Positions 48,970-61,138 are shown, counted from the first letter of the stretch. The stretch: 64,000 nucleotides of DNA from Lutraria lutraria (GCA_964023205.1 OZ026844.1:28556934-28620933); one strand, 5' to 3'. Numbers and translations: made by a program. Notes: generated by a model not told the origin, from the sequence alone.

Positions 48970-50504
48970 TTTTACGCTTAAGTTGCGTCTAAGGGCGGTA
49001 ACCAGTCGCAATCATGTCTGCATCTCCGGTGATATCAATTATGTAGTTAATTTATTCAGTCGATTCAAGCATACAACAAACATAATACAGGTCTGCTCAA
49101 TAACCAACCACATTACATGTGATTATATGCCAGTGTATTGAAAATACATGAGCATTTATGAAATGAGGCATTCAAATGATTCTAAATGATGTATTAGTGT
49201 TTTATGATGTGTGGTTAATAGCCGATGTCGTACACCTTCATATAATTATAAAGGTAAACATATCGACATGAGTAATTACTGGTTAGCAGACCGCAGATGT
49301 TGCGTAACTAAGTACATAGGATATTAACTAAATATGTAAATGTTAATGTTATTTTCTACAAAAATGTAATAAGTTTAGTTCAGTGCGTTCATTTTGTCGA
49401 TTTGTGACGTAAACAGACTGCGGCTACTCCTATATTGTGCATGAACTATAATGTTGTTAAATCATAGGTAAATATTTAGCAGATTGAATTGTTATATAAA
49501 ACAAGGGACCGATATACACATATTGGTTGCAAATAAAACATACCCTTTGCACTACTACAGTGTATTTCCCCTTCAAATTTAATTAACGAAAACATTTTTT
49601 ATTGAACTATTCTTGCATACTTCATGAATAGTTCATGAAGTATTAATAACTTGTTTGACAGGAACTTCATTATAGTTTTATGGACTCGATGTTTGGCTCT
49701 AATTCGGCTCCGCGTATGAATAAAATATCTTCTTTTGTTTGACTATGAAAAAAAGTTAGAGATGCCTGATCCTCATAAATTGTGACGTTCAAACATAATT
49801 GATTTGATATTAATTTTTAACCATGCAGCATTTTGAAATGTTATATTTGACTTTTTATCACAAAGGGAGGTACGTGTAATATCACTAACAAATACTCTCC
49901 ATTTTCTATGATAATATAGCAGTTTTAAATTCTGGTTTGCAAATTCCAAAACTACAAATAATTCATTTTATGATTTCATATTCAATGAAAATTGCTTGTA
50001 CATTTGTATTAGTATCTGTGACCCTGAAAACCGACATTGTCTAACAGACAGTTTACTTGATTGTTGCTATGAATTATGTATGAAGCGTACAGACACACTT
50101 TTTGTCATGCCAGAAGTTAACAAATGTAATCGAACATTCAGCATTGATCGTCTGCCAAAAACTAATCATCAAATTCATCTGGATAATTTCATTTATACTT
50201 CATGAGACAAACCATTGTAAGCAGACGACAATATATACAAATGGAAGTTTCCGTGTATAACTTTGTTTTGGATGTTTCTCTATATGATATCAATTATTCT
50301 TAATTCTGGCCATCAGCCGATGCACATAACGAATGTCAGTGGAGCCAGGTTACTTTTACAGACAAATATATGGACAAAATACTCGTAGTGGTAAAATTTA
50401 CCTTTGATGCCATAATTAAACAGGTCTGTTGACTGACTGTATCTAACGCCTTAAATTCTCACGGGAAGTCAACAAAGCCAACAGGTTCACATGACATATG
50501 AAAA
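48970..50504. other. AT-rich spacer / possible intron
   Basis: It contains a perfect 12+3+12 palindrome near 49617-49643 (atacttcatgaa...). No exon was recognised. Confidence 0.35.
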
Positions 50505-50506
50505 TA

Positions 50507-50702
50507 CAGTAAAACCTCAATTATCCGAACTCGGATTATCCGAAAACCTGGTGTTATCCGAAATGAATTTTCGGTCCCGATTTTCTCCTATATTATGTCA
50601 ATATAAAATGAACTCGATCATCCGAACCGTGTTATCCGAAACCATGGATTATCCGAAATGATATTTCGGTCCCGTCGATTTCGGATAATCGAGGTTTTAC
50701 TG
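50507..50702. mobile_element. pogo/Tigger-type MITE (196 bp)
   Basis: The inverted ends are CAGTAAAACCTCAATTATCC and the complement of GGATAATCGAGGTTTTACTG, with one mismatch. TA precedes the left end; CA follows the right end, so the duplication has mutated. 'ttatccgaa' is repeated at least six times inside. Confidence 0.85.
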
Positions 50703-51426
50703 CATTTATTTAATACAGAGTGCATTATTGTGAAACCTGTGTTAGCAGCCACTTTTTAAAAAGACCACGTAGTAGATAGCGGCCATTGTTTTAATTGAAG
50801 AACAAAATGACTATTGAATAAAGGCGATATGTCAATAACGACCATAGTATGTCTTTCTCAGGGGTAACTATTGTTCACAGGTTTGACTATTAAATTACAT
50901 ACGAGTGAACTGTTGAGTAGCTAGCTGTCAGTTTCAGCTGTGAAAAGTTTGCATATTTTCTTACCAGCCGACAAACTGTATAAACCGTTGTGGATAGTTC
51001 AACAACGAAATGTATGTTAGCAACGTGCTCAATGAGCAAACAGAGCACAAAGAAATACTGTAGAAAGTTTATTATAAAGTGAATACATGTAGAACAATTC
51101 TAGACGAGACTTAACTTCTCTTTCAATGACAAATAAATGAGTTGGTGAACACTTGGCTATTGTGCGCGTTAATGATTATTTCGCGAATATCAATCGAGTA
51201 CTAGTATGTCGCAAGTCGTGTATGTTGTTAAAGAACTTTTCGTATCGTTGTATGGACCCCAATTAGCGGCAGTATCACACCGAACCATTATAATGATGAT
51301 AATTGGTTTGGCTTATTTCACCTGGGACACCATTGTAATAAAGATTATATCTGTTTTCACCGAATGCTTTTTCACGTCATTTGACTTGTTCTAATTATCA
51401 TTTCTACATATTTACAGGGTCTAAGT

Positions 51427-51930
51427 ATGAAGAAAAAGATCAGCACCATCTCCCGGCCACTTCCGGTCTGGGTGCGATTTTATTTGTACGGGATGCATGG
51501 CTTATTAGACGAAATTGTATTCACTGCGGTGTTCGATCTATTGTTTGAACCGGAAGGAAATTGGCACCTTAAAGGCTACACAACTCTATTCTCATTCCTT
51601 ATCTATGGTAGCTGCAGTATTTTTGCGGAGACGGTCTATGTCCGAGTGTTTTTGAAGAACGGAATTAGATGGCACAACCGAATGTTGTTATACCTTTGTT
51701 TTATCTACACGTGGGAATTAGTGTTCGGACTGGTTCTACGTCAGTTTGATGCCTGCTCCTGGGATTATAGTCACTATCCATTGAATTTTATGGGGCTTGT
51801 TACCCTAGTTTACGCACCAGCGTGGCTTGTAATAAGCGCCTACCAAGACATGGTCTTTAAATTTCTACTCTCATTACGGATTACAACGGAGGTTCATGGT
51901 GAAAATGGTAATGCTTTTAAGATAGATTGA
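51427..51930 (+). CDS. TMEM229B: TMEM229-like multi-pass membrane protein, complete
   Basis: This 167-aa protein aligns end to end with vertebrate TMEM229B and is about the same length. Diagnostic residues include RFYLYGMHGLLDEIVFTA (first helix), FLIYGSCSIFAE (second helix, about 54-70), CFIYTWELVFGLVLRQFDAC then SWDYS at 111-115 (third helix and conserved loop), and NFMGLVTLVYAPAW in the last helix (about 120-143). The family belongs to the CmpB-type membrane proteins and its biochemical function is unsettled. The start ATG has A at -3 and lies 9 nt inside the exon after the acceptor tttacag (51411-51417). The frame is open from the acceptor, so an upstream coding exon is formally possible, but the match to the family begins at this Met. 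Coding is uninterrupted. Confidence 0.93.
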   Translation: MKKKISTISRPLPVWVRFYLYGMHGLLDEIVFTAVFDLLFEPEGNWHLKGYTTLFSFLIYGSCSIFAETVYVRVFLKNGIRWHNRMLLYLCFIYTWELVFGLVLRQFDACSWDYSHYPLNFMGLVTLVYAPAWLVISAYQDMVFKFLLSLRITTEVHGENGNAFKID

Positions 51931-51996
51931 TGATGGTAGTTCACTTAGATCTAATTGACATTTTGTTGGAAATTTTGCGCATGACATGCATTCTTG

Positions 51997-52046
51997 GTCA
52001 AATCAGGGATGCTATATTACATGTAATATAGCATCCCTGGTCAAAT
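51997..52046. mobile_element. Perfect 36-bp palindrome bracketed by 7-bp direct repeats
   Basis: The core 52004-52039 starts CAGGGATGCTATATTACA and is its own reverse complement with no loop. GTCAAAT lies directly on both sides (51997-52003 and 52040-52046). It sits 70-110 bp after the TMEM229 stop codon, so probably in its 3' UTR. Confidence 0.85.
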
Positions 52047-52965
52047 ATATGTAAATGTAAACAAGAGTGCTGACGAAGAATATATTGCCAATTGATCTCA
52101 TTGCAACAAGACATTTTTATCTCTCTTGTTAACATATCATTGTACATCTGCTGTGCAGACTTTGTCTAGTTATTAGTATCACAATTTGGACGTTGCTTTA
52201 CTGGAATTTGTATCATGCATGAATTGTGATAGATATTCAAGGTTATTAAATATTAATTCAGATTGTCTTTTTGATTCAAGTGTTAATTTGAAGAAAATAT
52301 AGATTGTATTATCGTTTTTTTTTAATTGTTGTATTGCTTTTCAGTGCAACCTTCGTTCATTTTACTGAGCACATTATATGTATAAAATATCTGTACATGC
52401 ATATACAGTTCGATTTTTTCTTAATAGCACTTGTCATAATTGTTTACTCTAATGTCGAATCTGAACACTTCTTCAACAGGAGCATTTATGACCATGCGTT
52501 ATAATGTCAACTTTGCTCAAAAATTGTTCCGTGGCATTAGAATGTTTAGATATTTGTCTTCGCAATGCATGTGCCATGTTAATTTATTATACCTCACGTG
52601 ATTTATTTACTATACAGTCTTATGTGACGTCAAAGGGTGACAATCCGTAATGTTACCCTCTGACATTACATTTCGGCCCGCTTGCCATAACAAAACTGCC
52701 CTCACGCGCTGACGCGATATTACCGGGTGCTGGCTTTTAGTCAATCTGTTCCGTATCCTATACGCTTTTGGCGATTATCAAAATCCACTTGTAATTTGGC
52801 ATCCGGTGTAGCAGAAGCGAAAGTAACTACGCTTCGTTTCAATCTCTGAAGATGACTTAGTGTATTGACTCAACCAGTACGAAAAGAACCGTATAATTGT
52901 TAACATGTTTGTTGTATTTTTTTGTCTTTCTTAATTATTGTTTTGTTCGGTATAATAAAATAATT
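52047..52965. other. 3' flank of the TMEM229-like gene
   Basis: AT-rich. Around 52620-52690 the stretch 'ccgtaatgttaccctctgacattac' resembles the inverted repeat at 52966-53098. No gene is seen. Confidence 0.4.
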
Positions 52966-53098
52966 ATCCCATCCCACATAGGGTGATAGAACGTAATGTT
53001 CACCCTTGACAAGGTAATGTCAACCTCGGCCAACGCCTCGGTCGACATTACTTGTCTCGGGTGAACATTACGATCTAACACCCTATGTGGGATGAGAT
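52966..53098. repeat. Inverted repeat with ~63-bp arms
   Basis: The left arm 'cccatcccacatagggtgat' ... 'caacctcggc' mirrors the right arm 'gcctcggtcgacattacttg' ... 'ccctatgtgggatgagat' with few mismatches and a 3-6-nt loop. A minus-strand frame through it is explained by the palindrome. Confidence 0.85.
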
Positions 53099-53161
53099 AT
53101 TTATATATTAATACATTATTGTGTAGTAAATAGAAGCATTTTCCTAATTGCTCGCATTCTA

Positions 53162-53347
53162 CAGTGCAACCTCTACAAATCAACACCATTTGAGAGAAGC
53201 AAAATAAAGCATGTTGTTATTGAGAGGTTGTTGCTCAAGAGAGGTTGAATTTATAGTTATATATAAGTGGTACAGTTGTGATAAATCATGATGTTGTTGA
53301 AGGGAGGTTGTTGCTCAAGAGAGGGCCGCTCTGGAGAGGTTATACTG
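53162..53347. mobile_element. pogo/Tc1-type MITE (186 bp)
   Basis: It starts CAGTGCAACCTCTACA and ends GGAGAGGTTATACTG, flanked by TA at 53160-53161 and 53348-53349. The interior has two 'gaggttgttgctcaagagagg' segments, recalling the unit of 5444-5915. Confidence 0.8.
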
Positions 53348-53544
53348 TATTAATTTATTCCAACATTTGCCCAGCACCTGTGTAATAAACAATTCAGTCA
53401 AATATGCTTAACTTACACAATATCATTGTACATTGTATTGTAACTAAAAATTTATGCCAAAAATGAGTAAAATTGTTGAGCGTGAATGAATGAAAATTAG
53501 ACAGCAGTTCTTAAACTTAATAAGATGAGTTTTTAAAACTTAAT

Positions 53545-53712
53545 GCTCCCTAAGGGCAACCTTGACCATTGACCTATTGACCTGAAAATACACAGGTCAT
53601 CATGAGACACTGACATAATTATGAAGTTTGATGGTTGTAGGTGGAAGCGTTTTTATTTTTTAGGCAAAGTTAAAGTTTGGTACAAACAAACAAACAGTTA
53701 GAGACAAACAGT
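53545..53712 (+). repeat. Family B repeat, internal fragment
   Basis: It has 'ccttgaccattgacctattgacctgaaaat' and 'gttaaagtttggtacaaac', matching parts of 61139-61537. Confidence 0.55.
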
Positions 53713-53769
53713 TCAAAACAATATGCTGATTAAATAAATCTGGCAATAAGTGTACCTTAAAGACAGGTG

Positions 53770-53897
53770 CAGTCAAACCTATGTTATAGCAGCTACCTCT
53801 GAATACAGGCCACTCTTTTAAATAACTTCATTATTTAGAACAAAATGACCTCTGAATAAAAGTTCACAAGTTTGAATGTACATTCAGCAGTTGACTG
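53770..53897. mobile_element. Possible decayed CAGTCAAAC-type MITE
   Basis: It starts CAGTCAAACCTATGTTATAG and ends cagcagTTGACTG followed by TA. A related piece, 'tcaaacctatgttagca', is near 44485. Confidence 0.4.
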
Positions 53898-54381
53898 TAC
53901 ATCCCCAAAAATAATTGATAGAATAGAACGCTTCATACGTATTTACAAGATGTTTAAGTTTAAAAACTGCTATCTCAGCTAAGATTTGTCAGTGAAACAC
54001 CGTGACCCCTGTTCAATGATACATGTATATGTTATGTGTTTGAATACAGTTGATACTTTGTTACAGACATTGTATATTATTTTCATGTGATAATGTTACA
54101 CTGTGATTTAGTTAGACTTACACTCAGGTAGATTAGAGTAATTCTATTGCTTTAACATGTTGAACAGAATTATCTTATTATCTTGTGTTTTTATTACACA
54201 ACAAAAGATGAAATAATTATTTGCATTAACTTTGTACATGTACTTGAATGATTTAATTTATTTGTTTGTTATTGAATTTCTTTGAAATCATGTTGTTTTC
54301 TTGTTGTTGTCTTTCAGAACAATTATAGCAAAAATTACAACAGTACTGTAAACTGTTGATGGTAATAAGCCACTAGTTCTT

Positions 54382-54465
54382 CATCGTTGGATACCCTAGG
54401 TCGCTGCCTCCACTCTGACATGTACATAGTGGAGCGGAGGCAGCGACCGTGGGTATCCAACGATG
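54382..54465. repeat. Hairpin with ~37-bp arms and imperfect flanking repeats
   Basis: The left arm starts CATCGTTGGATACCC; the right arm ends GGGTATCCAACGATG. The inner part 'gtcgctgcctccact' pairs with 'agtggagcggaggcagcgac'. CTAGTTCTT flanks the left and CTAGTTTCT the right. Confidence 0.75.
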
Positions 54466-54619
54466 CTAGTTTCTACCATGAATAAGCTAATTAATTCATC
54501 CTTTTAGCTTTCATGGGAAACAATTTACAATGCATTATAAATTGATGGCTGTTGAATAAATACTGAATTAGAATAGAAATACATTGTACATTGGAACTTG
54601 TATTTACATTGGGTAAAGA

Positions 54620-55911
54620 ACTTATATATCTAGTTCAGTTCTAGTAGCAAATAACTTGTATATCTAGTTCAGTTCTAGTAGCAAATTACTTGTTTATCTA
54701 GTTCAGTTCTATCAGCAAATTACTTGTTTATCTAGTTCAGTTCTATCAGCAAATTACTTGTTTATCTAGTTCAGTTCTAGTAGCAAATTACTTGTTTATC
54801 TAGTTCAGTTCTAGTAGCAAATTACTTGTTTATCTAGTTCAGTTCTAGTAGCAAATTACTTGTTTATCTAGTTCAGTTCTATCAGCAAATTACTTGTTTA
54901 TCTAGTTCAGTTCTAGTAGGAAATTACTTGTTTATCTAGTTCAGTTCTAGTAGCAAATTACTTGTTTATCTAGTTCAGTTCTATCAGCAAATTACTTGTT
55001 TATCTTGTTCAGTTCTATCAGCAAATTACTTGTTTATCTAGTTCAGTTCTAGTAGCAAATTACTTGTTTTTCTAGTTCAATTAAAGCAGCAAATTACTTG
55101 TTTATCTAGTTCAGTTCTAGTAGGAAATTACTTGATTATCTAGTTCAGTTCTAGTAGGAAATTACTTGTTTATCTAGTTCAGTTCTAGTAGGAAATTACT
55201 TGTTTATCTAGTTCAGTTCTAGTAGCAAATTACTTGTTTATCTAGTTCAATTAAAGCAGCAAATTACTTGTTTATCTAGTTCAGTTCTAGTTGGAAATTA
55301 CTTGTTTATCTAGTTCAGTTCTAGTAGGAAATTACTTGTTTATCTAGTTCAGTTCTAGTAGCAAATTACTTGTTTATCTAGTTCAATTAAAGCAGCAAAT
55401 TACTTGTTTATCTAGTTCAGTTCTAGTAGGAAATTACTTGATTATCTAGTTCAGTTCTAGTAGGAAATTACTTGTTTATCTAGTTCAGTTCTAGTAGGAA
55501 ATTACTTGTTTATCTAGTTCAGTTCTAGTAGCAAATTACTTGTTTATCTAGTTCAATTAAAGCAGCAAATTACTGGTTTATCTAGTTCAGTTCTAGTAGG
55601 AAATTACTTGATTATCTAGTTCAGTTCTAGTAGGAAATTACTTGTTTATCTAGTTCAGTTCTAGTAGGAAATTACTTGTTTATCTAGTTCAGTTCTAGTA
55701 GCAAATTACTTGTTTATCTAGTTCAATTAAAGCAGCAAATTACTTGTTTATCTAGTTCAGTTCTAGTAGGAAATTACTTGATTATCTAGTTCAGTTCTAG
55801 TAGGAAATTACTTGATTATCTAGTTCAGTTCTAGTAGGAAATTACTTGATTATCTAGTTCAGTTCTAGTAGGAAATTACTTGATTATCTAGTTCAATTAT
55901 AGCAGCAAATT
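54620..55911. repeat. 34-bp minisatellite, 38 units, with 170-bp higher-order period
   Basis: The unit is acttgtttatctagttcagt + tctagtagcaaatt. The 1292-bp span equals 38 units. Variant units with ttaaagcagc (ttatagcagc in the last) recur at 55081, 55251, 55387, 55557, 55727 and 55897. Intervals are 170, 136, 170, 170 and 170 bp, that is, blocks of five units with one block of four. Units reading 'gattatc' or 'taggaaa' also keep fixed places in the block. Confidence 0.95.
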
Positions 55912-57504
55912 ACTTTTATATCTATAGTTCAGTTCATCAGCTTCGTCAAGTATAACAAACTTACAATACATACAGAAGCTACAACACTTCACATAAATAC
56001 AGAACATAGGAATATTTTTTAAATTTTATTTCATTCAGTAAAATAAATACAAATACATGTGCACATAAAAATGTGACTAAAATGAATTACATGTACATGT
56101 AATCGTGAATACAAAAAATGTAGTAAAATATGACAATTTACCAGTTAGAGTATAATTACATGGTATGTTAGAATTGAGACAGATTTTCTAATGTCATGTA
56201 TGTTATAAATATTAATACAATTCAACACAATGATTTATTTTCATACAACTATCACAATGGATATTAGGCCAGAAAAAAATAATCATGTTTTTGGTTGCTT
56301 AAACAAAATTTATAGGGAAGGCAGGGTGTTAAAACTTTTTAGGGTTGGGCCCCGAAACAGTGTCAGTCACGTAACCAGAAACACAACTAATTTTCCTGGC
56401 CTTTTTAAGAAGCTTTGAAATCAAGAAACAATAAACAACACAGTAGATTGTGTATTGTGTACTTTCAGTAAAAAAACAAACACAGATGTTATCAAAATCC
56501 TCATAAGTTTGTATAACTTATACATAGAGTTGATGAAACAAGCTGTATCAAACTTAACAGAGACCGTTTATACCTGATACAGAAAATACTTGTACAAAGT
56601 CTGACTTTATGTCTAAAACTTATTATTAAATCATATATTAAATTTACACTAATTATTTTTAATGTACAGAAAAACACCATTATTTGTACTTTACCTTCTT
56701 TAAAGTGTTAAAAGTTTTCATAGAAAACAAACAAACATAGAAGAAGATGTGAAATAACAAAGCTGCAAAAAATATAATGCATCTACTGGACATTATAAAA
56801 CACTGAACAAAAATAATTTCTAGTCATTAGGCAAACCTTAATGATTTGTTGGTGTAGAGTTCAACTTGTTCAAAAATATTTGAGCCAGTATGGCCAAAAA
56901 TATCACACTTTATTCAAGTTTTTGTAGTCCGACAAACATAAAATCTTTAAGAAAAAATCTATCCACTCAATATTAAAAGTTTGGTTTGCATGACCACAAA
57001 CCAATATTCTTTAAGAATGTAATTTCAACATTAATGACAAATTTCTTGATTAACCAAACAATTCTGATTTTAATCACAACATTGTGTGAATACAATCAGT
57101 AAATTACCAGAACTGAAATCAATACTTTACCAACATAACCAGACAAAATAATACAAGTTTAAGTAAAATCAATGAGCTAATATTAACACTCAAGGGGGAG
57201 AACTCTTGAATTTAATTGACAATACACACAGCTGGTTACCCCCCTTCCCCAAGCTATTTCATAGGAAGAGTGTACTGAGATCTATTCGACAGACAAAAAG
57301 CACATTTAATCAGACACGAAATATCATGACAGCTTACTATGACAGTAACGTGCATAAAATTTATTGTGGGACGTATGTCGCCACTATTGCTATAATTAAA
57401 TTCTCTAGCTTAAAACATATATAATGTACACGTATGTATACCACATTTTGTCTGAAGCAAACATGAGGATTGCCGAAATACTAAATGTGTGTAAAAATTA
57501 TGAT
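55912..57504. other. AT-rich spacer
   Basis: A weak family C-like segment lies at 56262-56395 ('gggaaggcagggtgttaaaac', 'agggttgggccccgaaac'). Nothing else is recognised. Confidence 0.4.
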
Positions 57505-58230
57505 ACAAGAGGGCCATGATGGCCCTATATCGCTCACTAGATAAAAAGACTCTTAGAGAAAATTATCATGAGTCTTTGTAAAATTTAGTGACCCGGGGAG
57601 GTGCCAATTTTGACCCTACGGCAATAATTTAAACAAACTTGGTAGATGTTCACCAGACAATGCTACACACCAAATATCTAAGCTCTAGGCATTGCAGTTT
57701 CTGACAAGAAGATTTTTTAAATTTCCCTATGTAAGTCTTTATAAAATCAAGTGACCCCTGGGATGGAGCCAATTTTGACCGTATGACAAGAATTTGAACA
57801 AACTTGGTAGAGGTCCACTAGACAATGCTACACACCAAATATCTAAGCTCTAGGCATTGAAGTTTCTGACAAGAAGATTTTTAAAATTTCCCAATATGTA
57901 AAATCAAGTGACCCCTGGGGCAGGGCCAATTTTGACCCTAGGGCAATAATTTGAACAAACTTGGTAGAGGTCCACTAGATTATGCTACTCAACAAATATC
58001 TAAGCTCTAGGCCCTGTGGTTTTGAACAAGAAGATTTTTTAAGTTTTTTCTATTGGTTGCCATGACAACCAGAGATTTTAATGAAATTGGCCAACTGGTT
58101 AAGAAGGAGATTTTGTTTAAAGCAATTGTTGACGCACACACGCACGCACGCACACACGGACGAGGGCGACGGACATCACGCGATCACAATAGCTCATCAT
58201 GAGCACTTTGTGCTCTGGTGAGCTAAAAAA
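57505..58230 (+). repeat. Family A interspersed repeat, full-length copy
   Basis: The head ACAAGAGGGCCATGATGGCC is followed by CTATATCGCTCAC; the tail GAGCACTTTGTGCTC is followed by TGGTGAGCTAAAAAA. The interior has three units of about 180 bp with 'caccaaatatctaagctctagg', and a (CACG)n microsatellite near 58135-58160. It is shorter than the copy at 3777-4761, apparently because of fewer internal units. Confidence 0.8.
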
Positions 58231-61138
58231 TACAGGCAAACCTGTGAACAAAGACTATTCATGAGAAAGATAAAAATCATGTTTTTTTAAAAGAATGACC
58301 TTTATTCACATGTTGGCTTTTATTTGGATGTGGATGCTAAATCGGAAAATGTCCGAAGGTAGATATAGAATAAAGTAATTTGTAAAATAATGCCAAATCT
58401 GAGAATTAAAAAACAAAATATTCTAATCTCTGTTGAACGCCATATTTCAGTCTTTTTAGCGATAATATCAATAACAGCCATGATGGCAACAAAATCAACA
58501 TTATAAATGTAAAAGTTTACAGCGGGAATACAGCCAAAGATGCAAACTGTTCATAAAACATGAAAACTACAAGATAATAATACTGAGTACATTCTTGTAA
58601 ATAACTAAAACAATTTAAAGAACAAAAAATTGAGGTAAATAAAAATATGAAGAACAAAAATTGCAAAACCAAGTGGTTTTTAGCTATTGGGCGTAAATGA
58701 AATGTCATCTTATATTCTGAAATAAAATTGACAGTGCATGACTGAACAAAAGCCTAACAGTGAATATCATGTCAAATAGACATACAAGTTTGCTCAATCA
58801 TTCTGTTAATTCTGTTCTTTTTTTTCAGTTCTACACTCAAGACAAAGTGTTATGTATGGCACATAGTGTTAAAATAATAAGCATATTTAGAATCATTTTC
58901 ATATATTTATGGCAATAATATTTAGCAAAAGATCATATAACTTTCTAGAAAGACACAAATGACTAAATAGTGTGAATACAAAGTACATGTCTGCCCGCAG
59001 AATACAAATATAATAGAAACATAGTGTATTGTGTGTCAATATAAAACCAGGCTTTGTAGATTTCGGTCTGTCATAAAAAAAATGTGATGGTCTTGAATTT
59101 TGTATATCAGATCAGATTCCATTCACAGCATCTAAGACCTGTTCAAGGTTATTGGTTAGCATAATAATATTATTCAAATCTAAACGTTGCTATTCAGATT
59201 TGAACTTTTTACATGTGATAATCACATAATTATATCACGCCTACTACAAAATACGCTTCAGTCATTGGATGATTTGACGTCACGTGGTGACCTAATATAT
59301 CGTATATTAGGTTAACAGAATATATTAGGTCTGTAATGGAGTCATTTATGTTTAAATATTGGGTCTGTAATGGAGACTTTTATTGCAAATGATGATGAGG
59401 AAGGTAGTCTGCGTGATATAATCATTACAGGGATAGTAACTGACCCAATACGGGATATACGTGTCGGTGGAAAACTATATGGGGCGAAACCCAAGTCTCG
59501 CCCCATATGGTTTTCCACCGACACGTATATCCCGTATCAGGTCAGTTACTAACCCTGTAACTATTAGTATTACCAATTGTATTAATGGATATATTTATTG
59601 ATGAATGGGTTGGTATTAGTAAATGGTAGTCAGACTGACTTATACAATATGACATGTGATCACGGCCTGTCATTCAGAACAGAACATCCTAAGCAACCAA
59701 CAAGAACTAAAATAAACAATATCTCACAATAGGTAAGACATTTAAAGGCACTTTGTTTAAAAACATAGAAAATATCTGGTGTAGCCACATCATATACATA
59801 AGCATTCAATTAACAATAGTCGAGTCGAGACTAAACATAAAACAAGAGCCCTGCTAGCAGTGCCAACGCCCGTATGTTCACTGCCTCAGTGAGATCTATC
59901 CACCTATGAATTTACATGTTGCTACATTTTCTTCGAAAACAGCCGAGCTAATAATCTATGGCCTTAAATAGTTGAAGAACAACAGAAAATCCACAAAGGT
60001 TTGGTAATATGAAAATTGCAAGTATTTCCAACCAGAATGAAGCAATAATTGAAATATGAAGTTATCACTATCACAAATGCCATCCACTTTTACCATTGTT
60101 ACACTAGGCTACAAACTTTAAGGCACTACGTATACACCAGATTGATGAATTCATTTGAAATCTAGAAAACCCTTTTGTATAATAATCAACATAATTATAT
60201 ACACATTAAGTTGCATCAATATTTTTATACTGTGGTTATTTTAATACTAAATCACCTGCTTAGTCTTATGATACAAAGGAAAATATCAAATAAGTTAGCA
60301 ATCCTTTTACAATATTCCACAAATAATCGGATTGAAATAAGCTGTATATTAGTCTAAAACTCATACATCAAAAAGATATAACTGAATCACTAAAACAACA
60401 TTTTGTAAATTGTCATCATTGTGATTTTAAAGTTGACCTGGAGTTGAGCCTCTTCAAGTGAAAAGAATGAAAAAAATTAAATGCAGTTTTTTTTCAGGAA
60501 ATGGGAAATACTTGGCACTGGTAGAATGGCGATATTTCAGAATCCAAATAAGGGAAATAGATTTTTTGGTGAAAAAATATAGCTTACACTCTGTGGGGAA
60601 AATATTGACAGTAGGTGTCACTTTCTTAAGTAAAAAACCCCAGCCCACTAAAGTAAAGACGTAAGCTAAGTAAGTATAAATTTTAGTCAGAATCTTCCAT
60701 ATTCTGACATTTTTAGCACATTAACACTGGCAACAGAAAAAATAAAGAAAAAATAAATACCTAAAGTCTTATTTCAAGCAATCACGTGAACAAAAATTTC
60801 AGACAAACATGAAAGATAATTAAAAAACTTCTAAAATTACCTGTAGTTTCACCTCATGTTTATGATAATTCAAACAATGTCAAAATTTCTAAAAATACAT
60901 GAAAATAAATAAAATAAAACTTTGAACATAATAATCATTGCAAATTTGAGCTTCAGAATACATTATCTAATTTGGCTAATACAATCTAATTTGTGTTTTA
61001 AACAGCCGATCTCAGATCTTGACTTTACACAACATTCATGAACTATTTTATCAAGCAACTGCTAACACATTTTTTCCACACAATTTAAGTTCAGAGTAAA
61101 AAGGATAAAATTATTTTACCCTAAAATTGTAATATAAA
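58231..61138. other. AT-rich region, probably 3' flank of the minus-strand gene
   Basis: Apart from the hairpin at 59425-59560 no structure or coding signal is seen. How far the 3' UTR of the gene at 61845 reaches cannot be decided. Confidence 0.35.
59425..59560. repeat. 136-bp hairpin with ~61-bp arms
   Basis: Arms starting TTACAGGGATAGTAACTGAC and ending GTTACTAACCCTGTAA pair along their length with about five mismatches around a short loop at about 59490-59495. Sixty-codon frames on both strands are a by-product of the symmetry. Confidence 0.85.

Noticed and set aside
59342..59552. Sixty-codon proteins on both strands
   Set aside because: Both frames lie over the same hairpin, and their openness follows from its symmetry.
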